A stretch of 64,000 bases of DNA, taken from assembly GCF_018449725.1 (NCBI RefSeq), contig NZ_JAAVVC010000016.1, positions 96,101-160,100 of the forward strand, given 5' to 3'. The position numbers were made by a program, and so were the translations under genes. This stretch comes from Pseudomonas sp. dw_612 (GTDB lineage: Bacteria; Pseudomonadota; Gammaproteobacteria; Pseudomonadales; Pseudomonadaceae). This document shows, piece by piece, positions 53,598 to 62,317 of this stretch (positions within the stretch are counted from its first letter, which is position 1; every line of letters starts with the position of its first letter). The notes under the pieces are model-generated. The model saw nothing but the letters and a program-made list of their open reading frames with translations. It had not been told where the DNA came from and did not search any database.

Positions 53598-55922
53598 ATG
53601 ACTCGTACTCGATCCCCCCGCAGCAAAAAAAAACCACCGTCCAGCGGCCTGCGCCCCTGGCTGGGCTGGGCCCTTAAACTCAGCCTGGTCGGCCTCGTTG
53701 TGCTCGCCGGGTTCGCGGTTTACCTGGACGCCATCGTCCAGGAGAAGTTCTCCGGCAAGCGCTGGACCATTCCGGCCAAGGTGTACGCGCGCCCGCTGGA
53801 GCTGTTTACCGGCCAGAAGCTGAGCAAGGACGACTTCCTCACCGAACTCGATGCCCTTGGCTACCGACGCGAAGCCGTGAGCAACGGCCCCGGCGCTGCG
53901 GCGGTCAACGGCAATACCGTTGACTTGAATACCCGTGGCTTCCAGTTCTATGAAGGCATGGAGAAACCGCAGCCAGTGCGCGTGCGCTTCTCTGGCGACT
54001 ACGTGGCCGAGCTTTCGGCGACCAACGGTTCGAAGCTGTCCGTGGTGCGTCTTGAGCCGCTCATGATCGGCGGCATTTACCCGAAAAACCTTGAAGACCG
54101 GATACTGATCAAAATCGATCAGGTCCCGCCGTACCTGCTGGAAACCCTGGTCGCGGTCGAAGACAGGGATTTCTATCACCACTGGGGCGTATCGCCGAAG
54201 TCGATTGCCCGGGCCGTCTACGTCAACACCTCTGGCGGCAAGATGACCCAGGGTGGCAGTACGCTCACGCAACAGTTGGTCAAGAATTTCTACCTGACCA
54301 GCGAACGCAGCCTGACCCGCAAACTTACCGAAGCCATGATGGCGATGCTGCTTGAGCTGCATTACGACAAGCGCGAGATTCTTGAGGCTTACCTCAATGA
54401 AGTGTTCGTCGGCCAGGATGGTCAGCGCGCGGTGCACGGTTTCGGCCTGGCCAGCCAGTTCTTCTTTGGCCAGCCATTGTCCGAACTGAAACTGCATCAA
54501 GTCGCGTTGCTGGTCGGCATGGTCAAAGGCCCGTCCTATTACAACCCGCGTCGCAACCCGGAGCGGGCGTTGGAGCGACGCAATCTGGTGCTCGATGTAC
54601 TTGAGCAACAAGGTGTCGCTACCGCCGAACAGGTCGCGGCGGCGAAGGCCATGCCACTGGGTGTGACCACGCGCGGCAAGCTTGCCGATAGCTCGTTCCC
54701 TGGCTTTATCGATCTGGTCAAGCGTCAACTGCGCGAAGACTATCGCGACGAAGATTTGACCGAAGAAGGCCTGCGGATTTTCACCAGTTTCGACCCGATC
54801 CTGCAGATGAAAGCCGAAGCCTCGGTCAACGACACCTTTAAACGCCTGGCCGGGCGCAAAGGTTCGGATGATGTCGAAGCGGCGATGGTCGTGACCAACC
54901 CGGAAACCGGCGAAGTCCAGGCTATGATCGGCAGCCGTCAGGCGAGTTTTGCCGGTTTCAACCGCGCACTCGATGCTGTGCGACCGATCGGCTCGTTGAT
55001 CAAACCGGCGGTTTATCTGACCGCGCTTGAGAAGCCGAGCCAGTACAGCTTGACCAGTTGGTTGTCGGACGAGGCCTTCTCGGTGAAGGGCGCGGACGGT
55101 CAGGTCTGGAAACCGCAGAACTATGACCGCCGCTCCCATGGCACGGTGTTCCTGTACCAAGGGTTGGCGCATTCCTATAACTTGTCGACTGCGCGTCTCG
55201 GCCTGGAACTGGGCGTGCCGAATGTCCTCAAGACCCTGGCGCGGCTGGGCGTGACTCGCGAATTCCCGGCGTTCCCATCGATGCTGTTGGGCGCAGGTGG
55301 CCTGACGCCGATGGAAGTGGCAACCATGTACCAGACCCTGGCCAACGGCGGTTTCAATACGCCGATGCGCGGGATTCGCAGCGTGCTGACTGCCGAGGGC
55401 GAGCCGCTCAAGCGTTATCCGTTCCAGATTCAACAGCGGTTTGATCCGGCGTCGATTTTCCTGATCCAGAGCGCCATGCAGCGAGTCATGCGTGAAGGCA
55501 CCGGCAGTTCGGTTTATAACGTGCTGCCCAAGACCCTGACGCTGGCGGGCAAAACCGGTACCAGTAATGATTCGCGGGACAGCTGGTTCGCCGGTTTCAG
55601 CCAGGATTTACTGGCGGTTGTGTGGCTGGGTCGCGACGATAACGGCAAGACGCCGTTCACCGGTGCCACCGGTGCGCTGCAGGTCTGGACCAGTTTCATG
55701 CGCAAGGCCGACCCGCTGCCGCTGGACATGCCGCAGCCGGACAACATTGTTCAGGCCTGGGTTGATTCGCGCACCGGGCAAGGCTCTGATGCCAACTGCC
55801 CAGGTGCGGTGCAGATGCCGTATATTCGCGGCAGCGAACCGCCTCCCGGCGCCGCTTGCGGTGGGGAAACCCCAGCTTCCGGCGAAACGGTGATGGATTG
55901 GGTCAAGGGCTGGATGAATTAA
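53598..55922 (+). CDS. mrcB: Penicillin-binding protein 1B (bifunctional)
   Basis: 774 residues. Cytoplasmic basic N-terminus containing SKKKPPSSG (one A9 run in the DNA), a membrane helix (about 26-44), UB2H-like region (about 66-150), glycosyltransferase with EDRDFYHHWGVS (catalytic Glu) and TQGGSTLTQQLVKNF, and transpeptidase with the active serine in RPIGSLIKP (SxxK), SYN-like SYN motif YSLTS... LAHSYNLST, and KTGTSND (KTG). Builds peptidoglycan strands and cross-links at the inner membrane. Full length. The TPR lipoprotein gene follows 17 bp later. Confidence 0.97.
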   Translation: MTRTRSPRSKKKPPSSGLRPWLGWALKLSLVGLVVLAGFAVYLDAIVQEKFSGKRWTIPAKVYARPLELFTGQKLSKDDFLTELDALGYRREAVSNGPGAAAVNGNTVDLNTRGFQFYEGMEKPQPVRVRFSGDYVAELSATNGSKLSVVRLEPLMIGGIYPKNLEDRILIKIDQVPPYLLETLVAVEDRDFYHHWGVSPKSIARAVYVNTSGGKMTQGGSTLTQQLVKNFYLTSERSLTRKLTEAMMAMLLELHYDKREILEAYLNEVFVGQDGQRAVHGFGLASQFFFGQPLSELKLHQVALLVGMVKGPSYYNPRRNPERALERRNLVLDVLEQQGVATAEQVAAAKAMPLGVTTRGKLADSSFPGFIDLVKRQLREDYRDEDLTEEGLRIFTSFDPILQMKAEASVNDTFKRLAGRKGSDDVEAAMVVTNPETGEVQAMIGSRQASFAGFNRALDAVRPIGSLIKPAVYLTALEKPSQYSLTSWLSDEAFSVKGADGQVWKPQNYDRRSHGTVFLYQGLAHSYNLSTARLGLELGVPNVLKTLARLGVTREFPAFPSMLLGAGGLTPMEVATMYQTLANGGFNTPMRGIRSVLTAEGEPLKRYPFQIQQRFDPASIFLIQSAMQRVMREGTGSSVYNVLPKTLTLAGKTGTSNDSRDSWFAGFSQDLLAVVWLGRDDNGKTPFTGATGALQVWTSFMRKADPLPLDMPQPDNIVQAWVDSRTGQGSDANCPGAVQMPYIRGSEPPPGAACGGETPASGETVMDWVKGWMN

Positions 55923-55938
55923 GCAAAGAGGGTTTCAA

Positions 55939-56676
55939 GTGAACAAGTGGTTGATTCCAGCGGTTACCGCCGTGGCTTTGCTCAGCGGTTGCTCCAGCGT
56001 GCAGCGCGGTTCGATCCCGGTTGTGGATTCCGGCAGCGCGGTGTCGAACAGTGAACGGATTCAGGCAAATGGCGGTTTCCGTCAGACGACCGTGAAGCGT
56101 CCCGCACAAGGCCAGACACAGGCAATCCCGCAGGGTGATACCGGTGTGGTGGTGATGGTGCCGGGTGGTGGTGCCGTGTCTTCGGCACCGATCAGCGCTT
56201 CGCCGATCACGCCGGGTCCGATTACACCTGGCCCGATTGATACGTCGCCGGTTCAGTCCGCGCCGATCAATCAAGGTAGCTACAGCATGCCATCGACGCC
56301 GAGCGGGATTCCGTCGGCCAGCACCGGTGGCGGGTTGTCTGCCGACGAACAACTGGACGGTCCAGTGTTGGCGTTGTTGACCACCGCTCAACAGCAACAG
56401 GCCACTGGCGACCTCAACGGCGCGTCCTCCAGCCTGGAACGTGCCCAGCGCGTGGCTCCGCGCGAGCCGCAAGTGCTTTATCGCCTGGCGCAGGTGCGCA
56501 TGGCCCAGGGCGATGCACCGCAAGCCGAGCAGTTCGCCCGTCGTGGTCTGACGTTCGCCAATGGCCGTCCGGATCTTCAGGCCAGCCTGTGGGAATTGAT
56601 CGCTCAGGCGCGTGAGAAACAGGGCGATTCCGCTGGCGCTGCACTGGCTCGTCAGAAGGCCAAGGTTTCGCTGTGA
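55939..56676 (+). CDS. TPR-containing lipoprotein
   Basis: 245 residues, starting with GTG (no ATG available). Lipobox ALLSGCSS with lipidated C18. A Pro/Thr/Ile-rich linker with repeated APIS-SPITPGPITPGPID units (about 85-130) leads to TPR helices (about 145-235: LALLTTAQQQQATGDLNGASSSLERAQRVAP and PQAEQFARRGLTF). Known as the gene after mrcB in pseudomonads; LpoB-like help to PBP1B is a guess by position. Its stop overlaps the YqcC gene start. Confidence 0.82.
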   Translation: MNKWLIPAVTAVALLSGCSSVQRGSIPVVDSGSAVSNSERIQANGGFRQTTVKRPAQGQTQAIPQGDTGVVVMVPGGGAVSSAPISASPITPGPITPGPIDTSPVQSAPINQGSYSMPSTPSGIPSASTGGGLSADEQLDGPVLALLTTAQQQQATGDLNGASSSLERAQRVAPREPQVLYRLAQVRMAQGDAPQAEQFARRGLTFANGRPDLQASLWELIAQAREKQGDSAGAALARQKAKVSL

Positions 56677-57011
56677 TGGATGCACGTTTCCCAAAGATTG
56701 CCGAGCAGTTGCTGCTGATCGAGCGTGAACTGCGGATTCAGGGCTGGTGGGACGAAGTCGCGCCGAGTGCTGAAGCACTGTCCAGTGTCGAGCCATTTTC
56801 GGTTGATACCCTGGACTTCGAGCAATGGCTGCAATGGATCTTCCTGCCGCGCATGAAGATGATCCTCGAACAGGATCTGCCGTTGCCCAACGCGTCGGGC
56901 ATTCAGGAGATGGCCGAAATGGTCTTCGCCGCGCGCAATGTTCAGGGCAAGGATCGCTATTTGCAGGTCCTGCTCAAAGAGTTCGACCTGCTGATCACCG
57001 CCTCCCGCTAA
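56676..57011 (+). CDS. YqcC family protein
   Basis: 111 residues. The ATG at 56676 shares a base with the TPR stop (TGATG). FPKIAEQLLLIERELRIQGWWDE and LDFEQWLQWIFLPRMKMILE are YqcC family blocks; E. coli YqcC sits next to the pseudouridine synthase TruC. All-helical cytoplasmic protein of unknown role. Confidence 0.88.
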   Translation: MDARFPKIAEQLLLIERELRIQGWWDEVAPSAEALSSVEPFSVDTLDFEQWLQWIFLPRMKMILEQDLPLPNASGIQEMAEMVFAARNVQGKDRYLQVLLKEFDLLITASR

Positions 57012-57039
57012 CGCGCTGCGCAGGAGCCCGTAGGAGCAC

Positions 57040-57136
57040 GTAGGAGCTGTCGAGTGAAACGAGGCTGCGATCTTTTGATTTGTTTTAACAACCAACGTCA
57101 AAAGATCGCAGCCTCGTTTCACTCGACAGCTCCTAC
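57040..57136. repeat. Inverted repeat, variant GTAGGAGCTGTCGAGTGAAAC type
   Basis: Arms 57040-57076 and 57100-57136 are a perfect 36-bp inverted pair. The outer part GTAGGAGCTG and the inner GCTGCGATCTTTT match the second REP class, but the middle differs (TCGAGTGAAACGAG), so it is a variant of that class. Confidence 0.88.
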
Positions 57137-57144
57137 AGAGAGAG

Positions 57145-57567
57145 TTATTGGCAGTTATCCGCAATCTGTTTCTGTGCTTCGGTCATGCGCTCCTGACGTG
57201 TCTGGTCGGTCAGGCGGCGCATCTCGCCGTCAATCTCTTCCCGTAGTCGTGGATTGTTCTGCAGTTGCGCGAGGTTCGTCCGCGCCTGTTCGCAGAACGC
57301 CTTGAGCTGGGCTTGCTGCTCGGCGACCTGCTTTTTCACGGTTTTATCGATGGCTTGCTGATCGCCGAGCACGTTGGTGCGTTCAGGTGCGGGCGGTTTG
57401 CCGGCGGGCGAGGCGGGCGTGACCACGGTGGTGGCTTGCTGGCCCTGGGGCGGCTGGGCATCGAAGTGGGTCACGCCTTGGGCGTCGACCCACTTGTAGA
57501 TCTGCGCGGCCATGCACCAAGGGCTCAGGACGATCAGCAGACCGGCGGTGAAGAAGAAGGTACGCAT
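57145..57567 (-). CDS. DUF4124 periplasmic protein
   Basis: 140 residues. Signal peptide (1-20, ending WCMAA), then the DUF4124 motif IYKWVDAQGVTHFDAQPPQG (about 23-42) found at the start of many secreted gammaproteobacterial proteins, a Pro-rich linker, and a charged helical coiled-coil-like C-terminus (about 70-140, QQAIDKTVKKQVAEQQAQLKAF). Function unknown. Divergent from ilvI across 401 bp. Confidence 0.88.
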   Translation of the reverse strand: MRTFFFTAGLLIVLSPWCMAAQIYKWVDAQGVTHFDAQPPQGQQATTVVTPASPAGKPPAPERTNVLGDQQAIDKTVKKQVAEQQAQLKAFCEQARTNLAQLQNNPRLREEIDGEMRRLTDQTRQERMTEAQKQIADNCQ

Positions 57568-57673
57568 GCCATTTCCTTGTCATAAGTTGCGCAATTGAAG
57601 CTAACACACTCGCGGTTTACGGGTTTTTTCTTGCGTTCTCATGTGCTTACTCACAATAAAGCACATAGACGAC

Positions 57674-57702
57674 TTGACTTGCAGGGGACGAAACAGAAGA
57701 AT
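57674..57702 (+). promoter_or_regulatory. Putative promoter of the ilvIHC leader
   Basis: TTGACT (57674-57679), 17-bp spacer, AAGAAT (57697-57702). The -35 is good and the -10 weak; it would place transcript start near 57710 and leave a leader of about 260 nt before ilvI. Confidence 0.5.
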
Positions 57703-57705
57703 CCA

Positions 57706-57941
57706 AAGTCCGCTGTAGAGGGACTGCCAGAAGCAGACCCACTCGGCAGATCATGAGGCGCATACCCGCGCCGACCTGTTACACCCGCAACGCGTTACCT
57801 CGCGCTGGGTGGGAAAGGCCCGCAACACTTGGGACGATCCCAATACTTGCTCAGTCAGTGCTGACGTAGTCGGCGACCACCGTCGCTCATGCTCTGCCGA
57901 GAAGTAAACCTATTAAGACCCGTCCTCTTGTGAGTGGACGG
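57706..57941 (+). ncRNA. Structured leader RNA of ilvI, unrecognised
   Basis: CTCGGCAGATCATGAG (57742-57757) pairs with CTCATGCTCTGCCGAG (57886-57901) at 15 of 16 positions and encloses 128 nt. Inside are GGCGC/GCGCC (57757-57772), TTGGGA-CGA-TCCCAA (57829-57843), GTCA-GTGC-TGAC (57854-57865) and GCGAC-CACC-GTCGC (57873-57886). After it lies CCGTCC/GGACGG (57920-57941) with 10-nt loop, then TATTCTGGCGTTTT, an attenuator-like hairpin. An internal 37-codon frame has no leucine/valine/isoleucine run. I do not recognise the element; the ligand or trigger is unknown. Confidence 0.65.
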
Positions 57942-57968
57942 TATTCTGGCGTTTTAGAGGTGAACAAC

Positions 57969-59693
57969 GTGGAGCTTTTATCTGGCGGTGAGATGCTCGT
58001 CCGCTTTTTGCGTGACGAAGGCGTCAAATATATTTACGGGTACCCAGGTGGTGCTCTTCTTCATGTCTACGATGCCCTGTTCAAAGAACCGGAAGTGACC
58101 CACATCCTGGTTCGTCACGAACAAGCGGCTACCCATATGGCTGACGGCTATGCCCGTGCCACCGGTAAAGCCGGCGTGGTACTGGTGACTTCCGGTCCTG
58201 GCGCAACCAATGCCATCACCGGTATCGCCACTGCCTATATGGACTCCATTCCAATGGTGGTCATTTCCGGCCAGGTGCCTAGCACCATGGTAGGTACCGA
58301 CGCGTTCCAGGAAACCGACATGATCGGTATCTCCCGGCCGATCGTGAAGCACAGCTTCATGATCAAGCACGCCTCGGAAATCCCGGAAGTCATGAAGAAA
58401 GCGTTCTACCTGGCGCAATCCGGTCGTCCGGGCCCGGTCGTGGTCGATATCCCGAAAGACATGACCAATCCGGCCGAGAAGTTCGAATACATCTTCCCGA
58501 AGAAAGCCAAGCTGCGTTCCTACAGCCCGGCCGTTCGCGGTCACTCCGGGCAAATCCGCAAGGCAGCCGAAATGCTGTTGGCGGCCAAGCGTCCGGTGAT
58601 GTACGCCGGCGGCGGCGTGATCCTCGGTGGTGGCTCTGCGCCGCTGACCGAATTGGCGAAGATGCTCAACCTGCCAGTGACCAATACCCTGATGGGTCTG
58701 GGTGCCTACCCTGGCACCGACCGTCAGTTCATCGGCATGCTCGGCATGCACGGCAGCTACACCGCCAACCTGGCGATGCACCATGCAGACGTGATCCTGG
58801 CTGTTGGTGCACGTTTCGATGACCGCGTGATCAACGGCCCGGCGAAGTTCTGCCCGAATGCCAAGATCATCCACATCGACATCGACCCGGCTTCGATTTC
58901 CAAGACCATCAAGGCTGACGTGCCTATCGTCGGTCCGGTCGAGAGCGTCCTGACCGAAATGGTCGCGATCCTCAAGGAAATCGGCGAAACCCCGAACAAG
59001 GAGTCCGTGGCCAGTTGGTGGAAGCAGGTTGATGAGTGGCGCGGTGATCGCGGCCTGTTCCCTTACGACAAGGGCGACGGCAGCGTCATCAAGCCGCAGA
59101 CCGTGATCGAAACCCTGTGCGAAGTGACCAAGGGCGATGCCTATGTTGCTTCGGACGTGGGCCAGCACCAGATGTTCGCCGCGCAGTACTACACGTTCAA
59201 CAAGCCGAACCGCTGGATCAACTCCGGTGGCCTGGGCACCATGGGCTTCGGTTTCCCGGCGGCCATGGGTATCAAGTTGAGCTTCCCGGATGCCGACGTT
59301 GTCTGCGTGACGGGCGAGGGCAGCATCCAGATGAACATCCAGGAACTGTCCACCTGTCTGCAATATGGCCTGCCGGTCAAAATCGTCATCCTGAACAACG
59401 GTGTTCTGGGTATGGTTCGCCAGTGGCAGGACATGAGTTACGGTAGCCGTCACTCGCACTCTTACATGGAATCGTTGCCTGACTTCGTCAAGCTGGCCGA
59501 GGCCTATGGTCACGTCGGCGTGCGCATCACCGAATCGAAAGATTTGAAGTCGAAGATGGAAGAAGCGTTCGCCATGAAGGATCGTCTGGTGATCATCGAT
59601 GTTTCGGTCGACACCAGTGAGCACGTCTACCCGATGCAGATCAAAGACGGCTCCATGCGCGATATGTGGCTGAGCAAGACGGAGCGTACTTAA
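57969..59693 (+). CDS. ilvI: Acetolactate synthase large subunit
   Basis: 574 residues, ThDP- and FAD-dependent. Makes acetolactate and acetohydroxybutyrate, the first common step of valine, leucine and isoleucine synthesis. Start is GTG at 57969, 8 bp after AGAGGTGA; it gives the family start (V/M)ELLSGGEM. Domains: ThDP pyrimidine site with catalytic Glu in RHEQAATHMADGYARATGK; FAD-like centre; C-terminal ThDP-binding GEGSIQMNIQELSTCLQ with Asp/Asn ligands and LNNG. Followed 2 bp later by ilvH. Confidence 0.96.
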   Translation: MELLSGGEMLVRFLRDEGVKYIYGYPGGALLHVYDALFKEPEVTHILVRHEQAATHMADGYARATGKAGVVLVTSGPGATNAITGIATAYMDSIPMVVISGQVPSTMVGTDAFQETDMIGISRPIVKHSFMIKHASEIPEVMKKAFYLAQSGRPGPVVVDIPKDMTNPAEKFEYIFPKKAKLRSYSPAVRGHSGQIRKAAEMLLAAKRPVMYAGGGVILGGGSAPLTELAKMLNLPVTNTLMGLGAYPGTDRQFIGMLGMHGSYTANLAMHHADVILAVGARFDDRVINGPAKFCPNAKIIHIDIDPASISKTIKADVPIVGPVESVLTEMVAILKEIGETPNKESVASWWKQVDEWRGDRGLFPYDKGDGSVIKPQTVIETLCEVTKGDAYVASDVGQHQMFAAQYYTFNKPNRWINSGGLGTMGFGFPAAMGIKLSFPDADVVCVTGEGSIQMNIQELSTCLQYGLPVKIVILNNGVLGMVRQWQDMSYGSRHSHSYMESLPDFVKLAEAYGHVGVRITESKDLKSKMEEAFAMKDRLVIIDVSVDTSEHVYPMQIKDGSMRDMWLSKTERT

Positions 59694-59695
59694 TC

Positions 59696-60187
59696 ATGCG
59701 GCACATTATTTCCTTGCTTCTGGAAAACGAACCCGGCGCTCTGTCTCGTGTAGTCGGCCTGTTCTCGCAGCGCAACTACAACATCGAAAGCCTGACCGTG
59801 GCCCCGACCGAAGACCCGACCCTGTCGCGCCTGACGTTGACCACTGTTGGCCATGATGAAGTGATCGAGCAGATCACCAAGAACCTGAACAAGCTGATCG
59901 AAGTGGTCAAATTGGTCGACCTGTCGGAGAGTGCTCACATCGAGCGTGAACTGATGCTGGTCAAGGTCAAGGCCACCGGCGCACAGCGCGCCGAGATCAA
60001 GCGCACGACCGATATTTACCGTGGGCAGATCGTCGATGTCAGCGCCAGCGTGTATACCGTTCAATTGACCGGTACCAGCGACAAGCTCGACAGCTTCATT
60101 CAGTCCATCGGCACCGCGTCGATTCTGGAAACCGTCCGTAGCGGCGTAACCGGCATTGCTCGCGGCGACAAAGTACTCAGCATCTAA
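59696..60187 (+). CDS. ilvH: Acetolactate synthase regulatory subunit
   Basis: 163 residues. ACT domain (4-75: SLLLENEPGALSRVVGLFSQRNYNIESLTV) that binds valine for feedback inhibition, then the C-terminal domain (about 80-160, RAEIKRTTDIYRGQIVDVS) that contacts the catalytic subunit. Start at MRHIISL, where the ACT fold begins; a 10-codon upstream start overlaps ilvI. Confidence 0.97.
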   Translation: MRHIISLLLENEPGALSRVVGLFSQRNYNIESLTVAPTEDPTLSRLTLTTVGHDEVIEQITKNLNKLIEVVKLVDLSESAHIERELMLVKVKATGAQRAEIKRTTDIYRGQIVDVSASVYTVQLTGTSDKLDSFIQSIGTASILETVRSGVTGIARGDKVLSI

Positions 60188-60235
60188 ACCAAATTAGTGA
60201 ATGGCCTGAACGGCCTGGATATATAGGGGAATTTC

Positions 60236-61252
60236 ATGAAAGTTTATTACGAAAAAGACTGCGACCTGTCGATCATCCAGGGCAAGAAAGTTGCCATCAT
60301 CGGTTACGGTTCCCAAGGCCACGCTCAAGCGTGCAACCTGAAAGACTCCGGCGTTGATGTAACTGTCGGCCTGCGCAAAGGTTCGGCTACTGTTGCCAAA
60401 GCCGAAGCTCACGGCCTGAAAGTGACCGACGTTGCTTCCGCTGTTGCAGCGGCCGACCTGGTCATGATCCTGACCCCGGACGAGTTCCAGTCTGCTTTGT
60501 ACAAAAACGAAATCGAGCCGAACATCAAGAAAGGCGCCACCCTGGCCTTCTCCCACGGCTTCGCGATCCACTACAACCAGGTTGTTCCGCGTTCCGACCT
60601 CGACGTGATCATGATCGCGCCGAAAGCTCCGGGCCACACCGTGCGTTCCGAGTTCGTCAAAGGCGGCGGTATCCCTGACCTGATCGCTATCTACCAGGAT
60701 GCTTCGGGCAACGCCAAAAACGTTGCTCTGTCCTACGCCGCTGGCGTTGGTGGCGGTCGTACCGGCATCATCGAAACCACCTTCAAGGACGAGACCGAAA
60801 CCGACCTGTTCGGCGAACAAGCCGTTCTGTGCGGCGGTACCGTTGAACTGGTCAAAGCCGGTTTCGAAACCCTGGTTGAAGCTGGCTACGCGCCGGAAAT
60901 GGCCTACTTCGAATGCCTGCACGAACTGAAACTGATCGTTGACCTCATGTACGAAGGCGGTATCGCCAACATGAACTACTCGATCTCCAACAACGCTGAG
61001 TACGGCGAGTACGTGACCGGTCCGGAAGTGATCAACGCCGAATCCCGTCAGGCCATGCGTAACGCCCTGAAACGTATTCAGGACGGCGAGTACGCCAAGA
61101 TGTTCATCAGCGAAGGCGCGACCGGCTATCCTTCGATGACCGCCAAGCGTCGTAACAACGCCGCTCACGGTATCGAAATCATCGGCGAGCAACTGCGCTC
61201 CATGATGCCGTGGATCGGTGCCAACAAGATCGTCGACAAAGCCAAAAACTAA
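60236..61252 (+). CDS. ilvC: Ketol-acid reductoisomerase
   Basis: 338 residues, class I. Rearranges and reduces acetolactate or acetohydroxybutyrate with NADPH and magnesium. The Rossmann segment IIGYGSQGHAQACNLKDSG (about 20-38) and R48-K49/S-type NADPH contacts (GLRKGSATVAKA), with catalytic H108-type His in MIAPKAPGHTV and KARI helices LFGEQAVLCGG and AEYGEYVTG. Weak A/G ribosome site GGGGAA upstream. A hairpin terminator follows. Confidence 0.97.
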   Translation: MKVYYEKDCDLSIIQGKKVAIIGYGSQGHAQACNLKDSGVDVTVGLRKGSATVAKAEAHGLKVTDVASAVAAADLVMILTPDEFQSALYKNEIEPNIKKGATLAFSHGFAIHYNQVVPRSDLDVIMIAPKAPGHTVRSEFVKGGGIPDLIAIYQDASGNAKNVALSYAAGVGGGRTGIIETTFKDETETDLFGEQAVLCGGTVELVKAGFETLVEAGYAPEMAYFECLHELKLIVDLMYEGGIANMNYSISNNAEYGEYVTGPEVINAESRQAMRNALKRIQDGEYAKMFISEGATGYPSMTAKRRNNAAHGIEIIGEQLRSMMPWIGANKIVDKAKN

Positions 61253-61269
61253 GTCGCACGCTTGTACGG

Positions 61270-61295
61270 AAAACGCGGCCTAGGCCGCGTTTTTT
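61270..61295 (+). terminator. Terminator of the ilvIHC operon
   Basis: AAAACGCGGCC-TA-GGCCGCGTTTTT, then T run, 18 bp after the ilvC stop. Confidence 0.93.
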
Positions 61296-61396
61296 CGTTT
61301 GGATCGCCGGTTCTGGTATAAAGCTGCATCGTTTGTGGCCGAACCGTCGTCCCAGACACCTGTCGAAACTTTCCACCCTGTTGCAAGGTAATGTCC

Positions 61397-62254
61397 ATGA
61401 GCGAACGTCCCGAAGAGCCAAAACAGGCTCCTGACGCCGAAAGTCTGCTGCCCATCGATGAACACATCGAGGAAGGGCATGACGCTGAAGGTCGTAAAGT
61501 CCGGCATCGTGGTATCTATCTTCTGCCGAATCTGTTCACCACTGCGAACCTGTTCGCAGGGTTCTATTCCATCATCAACTCGATGAGTGCGCAGGCTGCC
61601 TTGAGCGCCGGTGACTCAGTCAGTGCGAGCAAGTATTTTGGTTTCGCGGCCATCGCTATTTTCGTCGCCATGGTGCTCGATGGCCTTGATGGTCGGGTTG
61701 CCCGCATGACCAATACCCAGAGTGCCTTCGGTGCCGAGTATGACTCGCTGTCGGACATGGTCGCCTTCGGTGTTGCGCCGGCGTTGCTGGCATTCGGTTG
61801 GGCCTTGGGCGATATGGGCAAGGTTGGCTGGATGGTTGCCTTCATCTATGTCGCGGGCGCGGCGTTGCGTCTGGCGCGGTTCAACACTCAGGTGGGCACT
61901 GCGGACAAGCGCTACTTCATTGGTCTGGCCAGCCCGGCCGCTGCCGGTGTGGTGGCGGGGATTGTCTGGGCATTCAGTGATTACGGCATCCAGGGTTCGA
62001 AGATGTCGTTCCTGGTGGCGTTGATGGTCGCGGCTGCCGGGATGCTGATGGTCAGCAACATCAAGTACAACAGCTTCAAGGAGCTGGACTTGAAAGGGCG
62101 TGTGCCTTTCGTGGCAATCCTCGCCGTGGTGTTGGTGTTCGCCGTGGTGTTCAGTGATCCGCCGCGCATTCTGCTGTTGGTATTCCTCGGGTACGCGGCC
62201 TCTGGCCCGGTTCAATATCTGTTACGTCTTCGTCGGCACAAAAACGCCGAGTGA
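61397..62254 (+). CDS. pssA: CDP-diacylglycerol-serine O-phosphatidyltransferase
   Basis: 285 residues, integral membrane. Makes phosphatidylserine from CDP-diacylglycerol and serine. An acidic N-terminal tail (1-35) is followed by the CDP-alcohol phosphatidyltransferase signature DGLDGRVARMTNTQSAFGAEYDSLSDMVAFGVAP (D-x2-DG-x2-AR...G-x3-D-x3-D, about 94-128). About eight membrane helices. Start at MSERPEE: AAGG lies 9 bp before it, whereas the earlier ATG at 61391 is too close to that site. Confidence 0.93.
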   Translation: MSERPEEPKQAPDAESLLPIDEHIEEGHDAEGRKVRHRGIYLLPNLFTTANLFAGFYSIINSMSAQAALSAGDSVSASKYFGFAAIAIFVAMVLDGLDGRVARMTNTQSAFGAEYDSLSDMVAFGVAPALLAFGWALGDMGKVGWMVAFIYVAGAALRLARFNTQVGTADKRYFIGLASPAAAGVVAGIVWAFSDYGIQGSKMSFLVALMVAAAGMLMVSNIKYNSFKELDLKGRVPFVAILAVVLVFAVVFSDPPRILLLVFLGYAASGPVQYLLRLRRHKNAE

Positions 62255-62317
62255 TGTAATTTCCCTCATACTCCGCAGTCTGTTGGTGCATCTGTCCTCC
62301 AATGCTGCGGAGTAGCC

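Noticed and set aside
57753..57866. 37-codon frame inside the ilvI leader as an attenuator peptide
   Set aside because: No run of Leu, Val or Ile codons and no ribosome site; more likely part of the structured RNA.
60236..61252. Unusual codon use in ilvC suggesting transfer
   Set aside because: Its codons are biased to those of highly expressed genes (for example GTT, GCT, AAA), which fits expression level rather than foreign origin.
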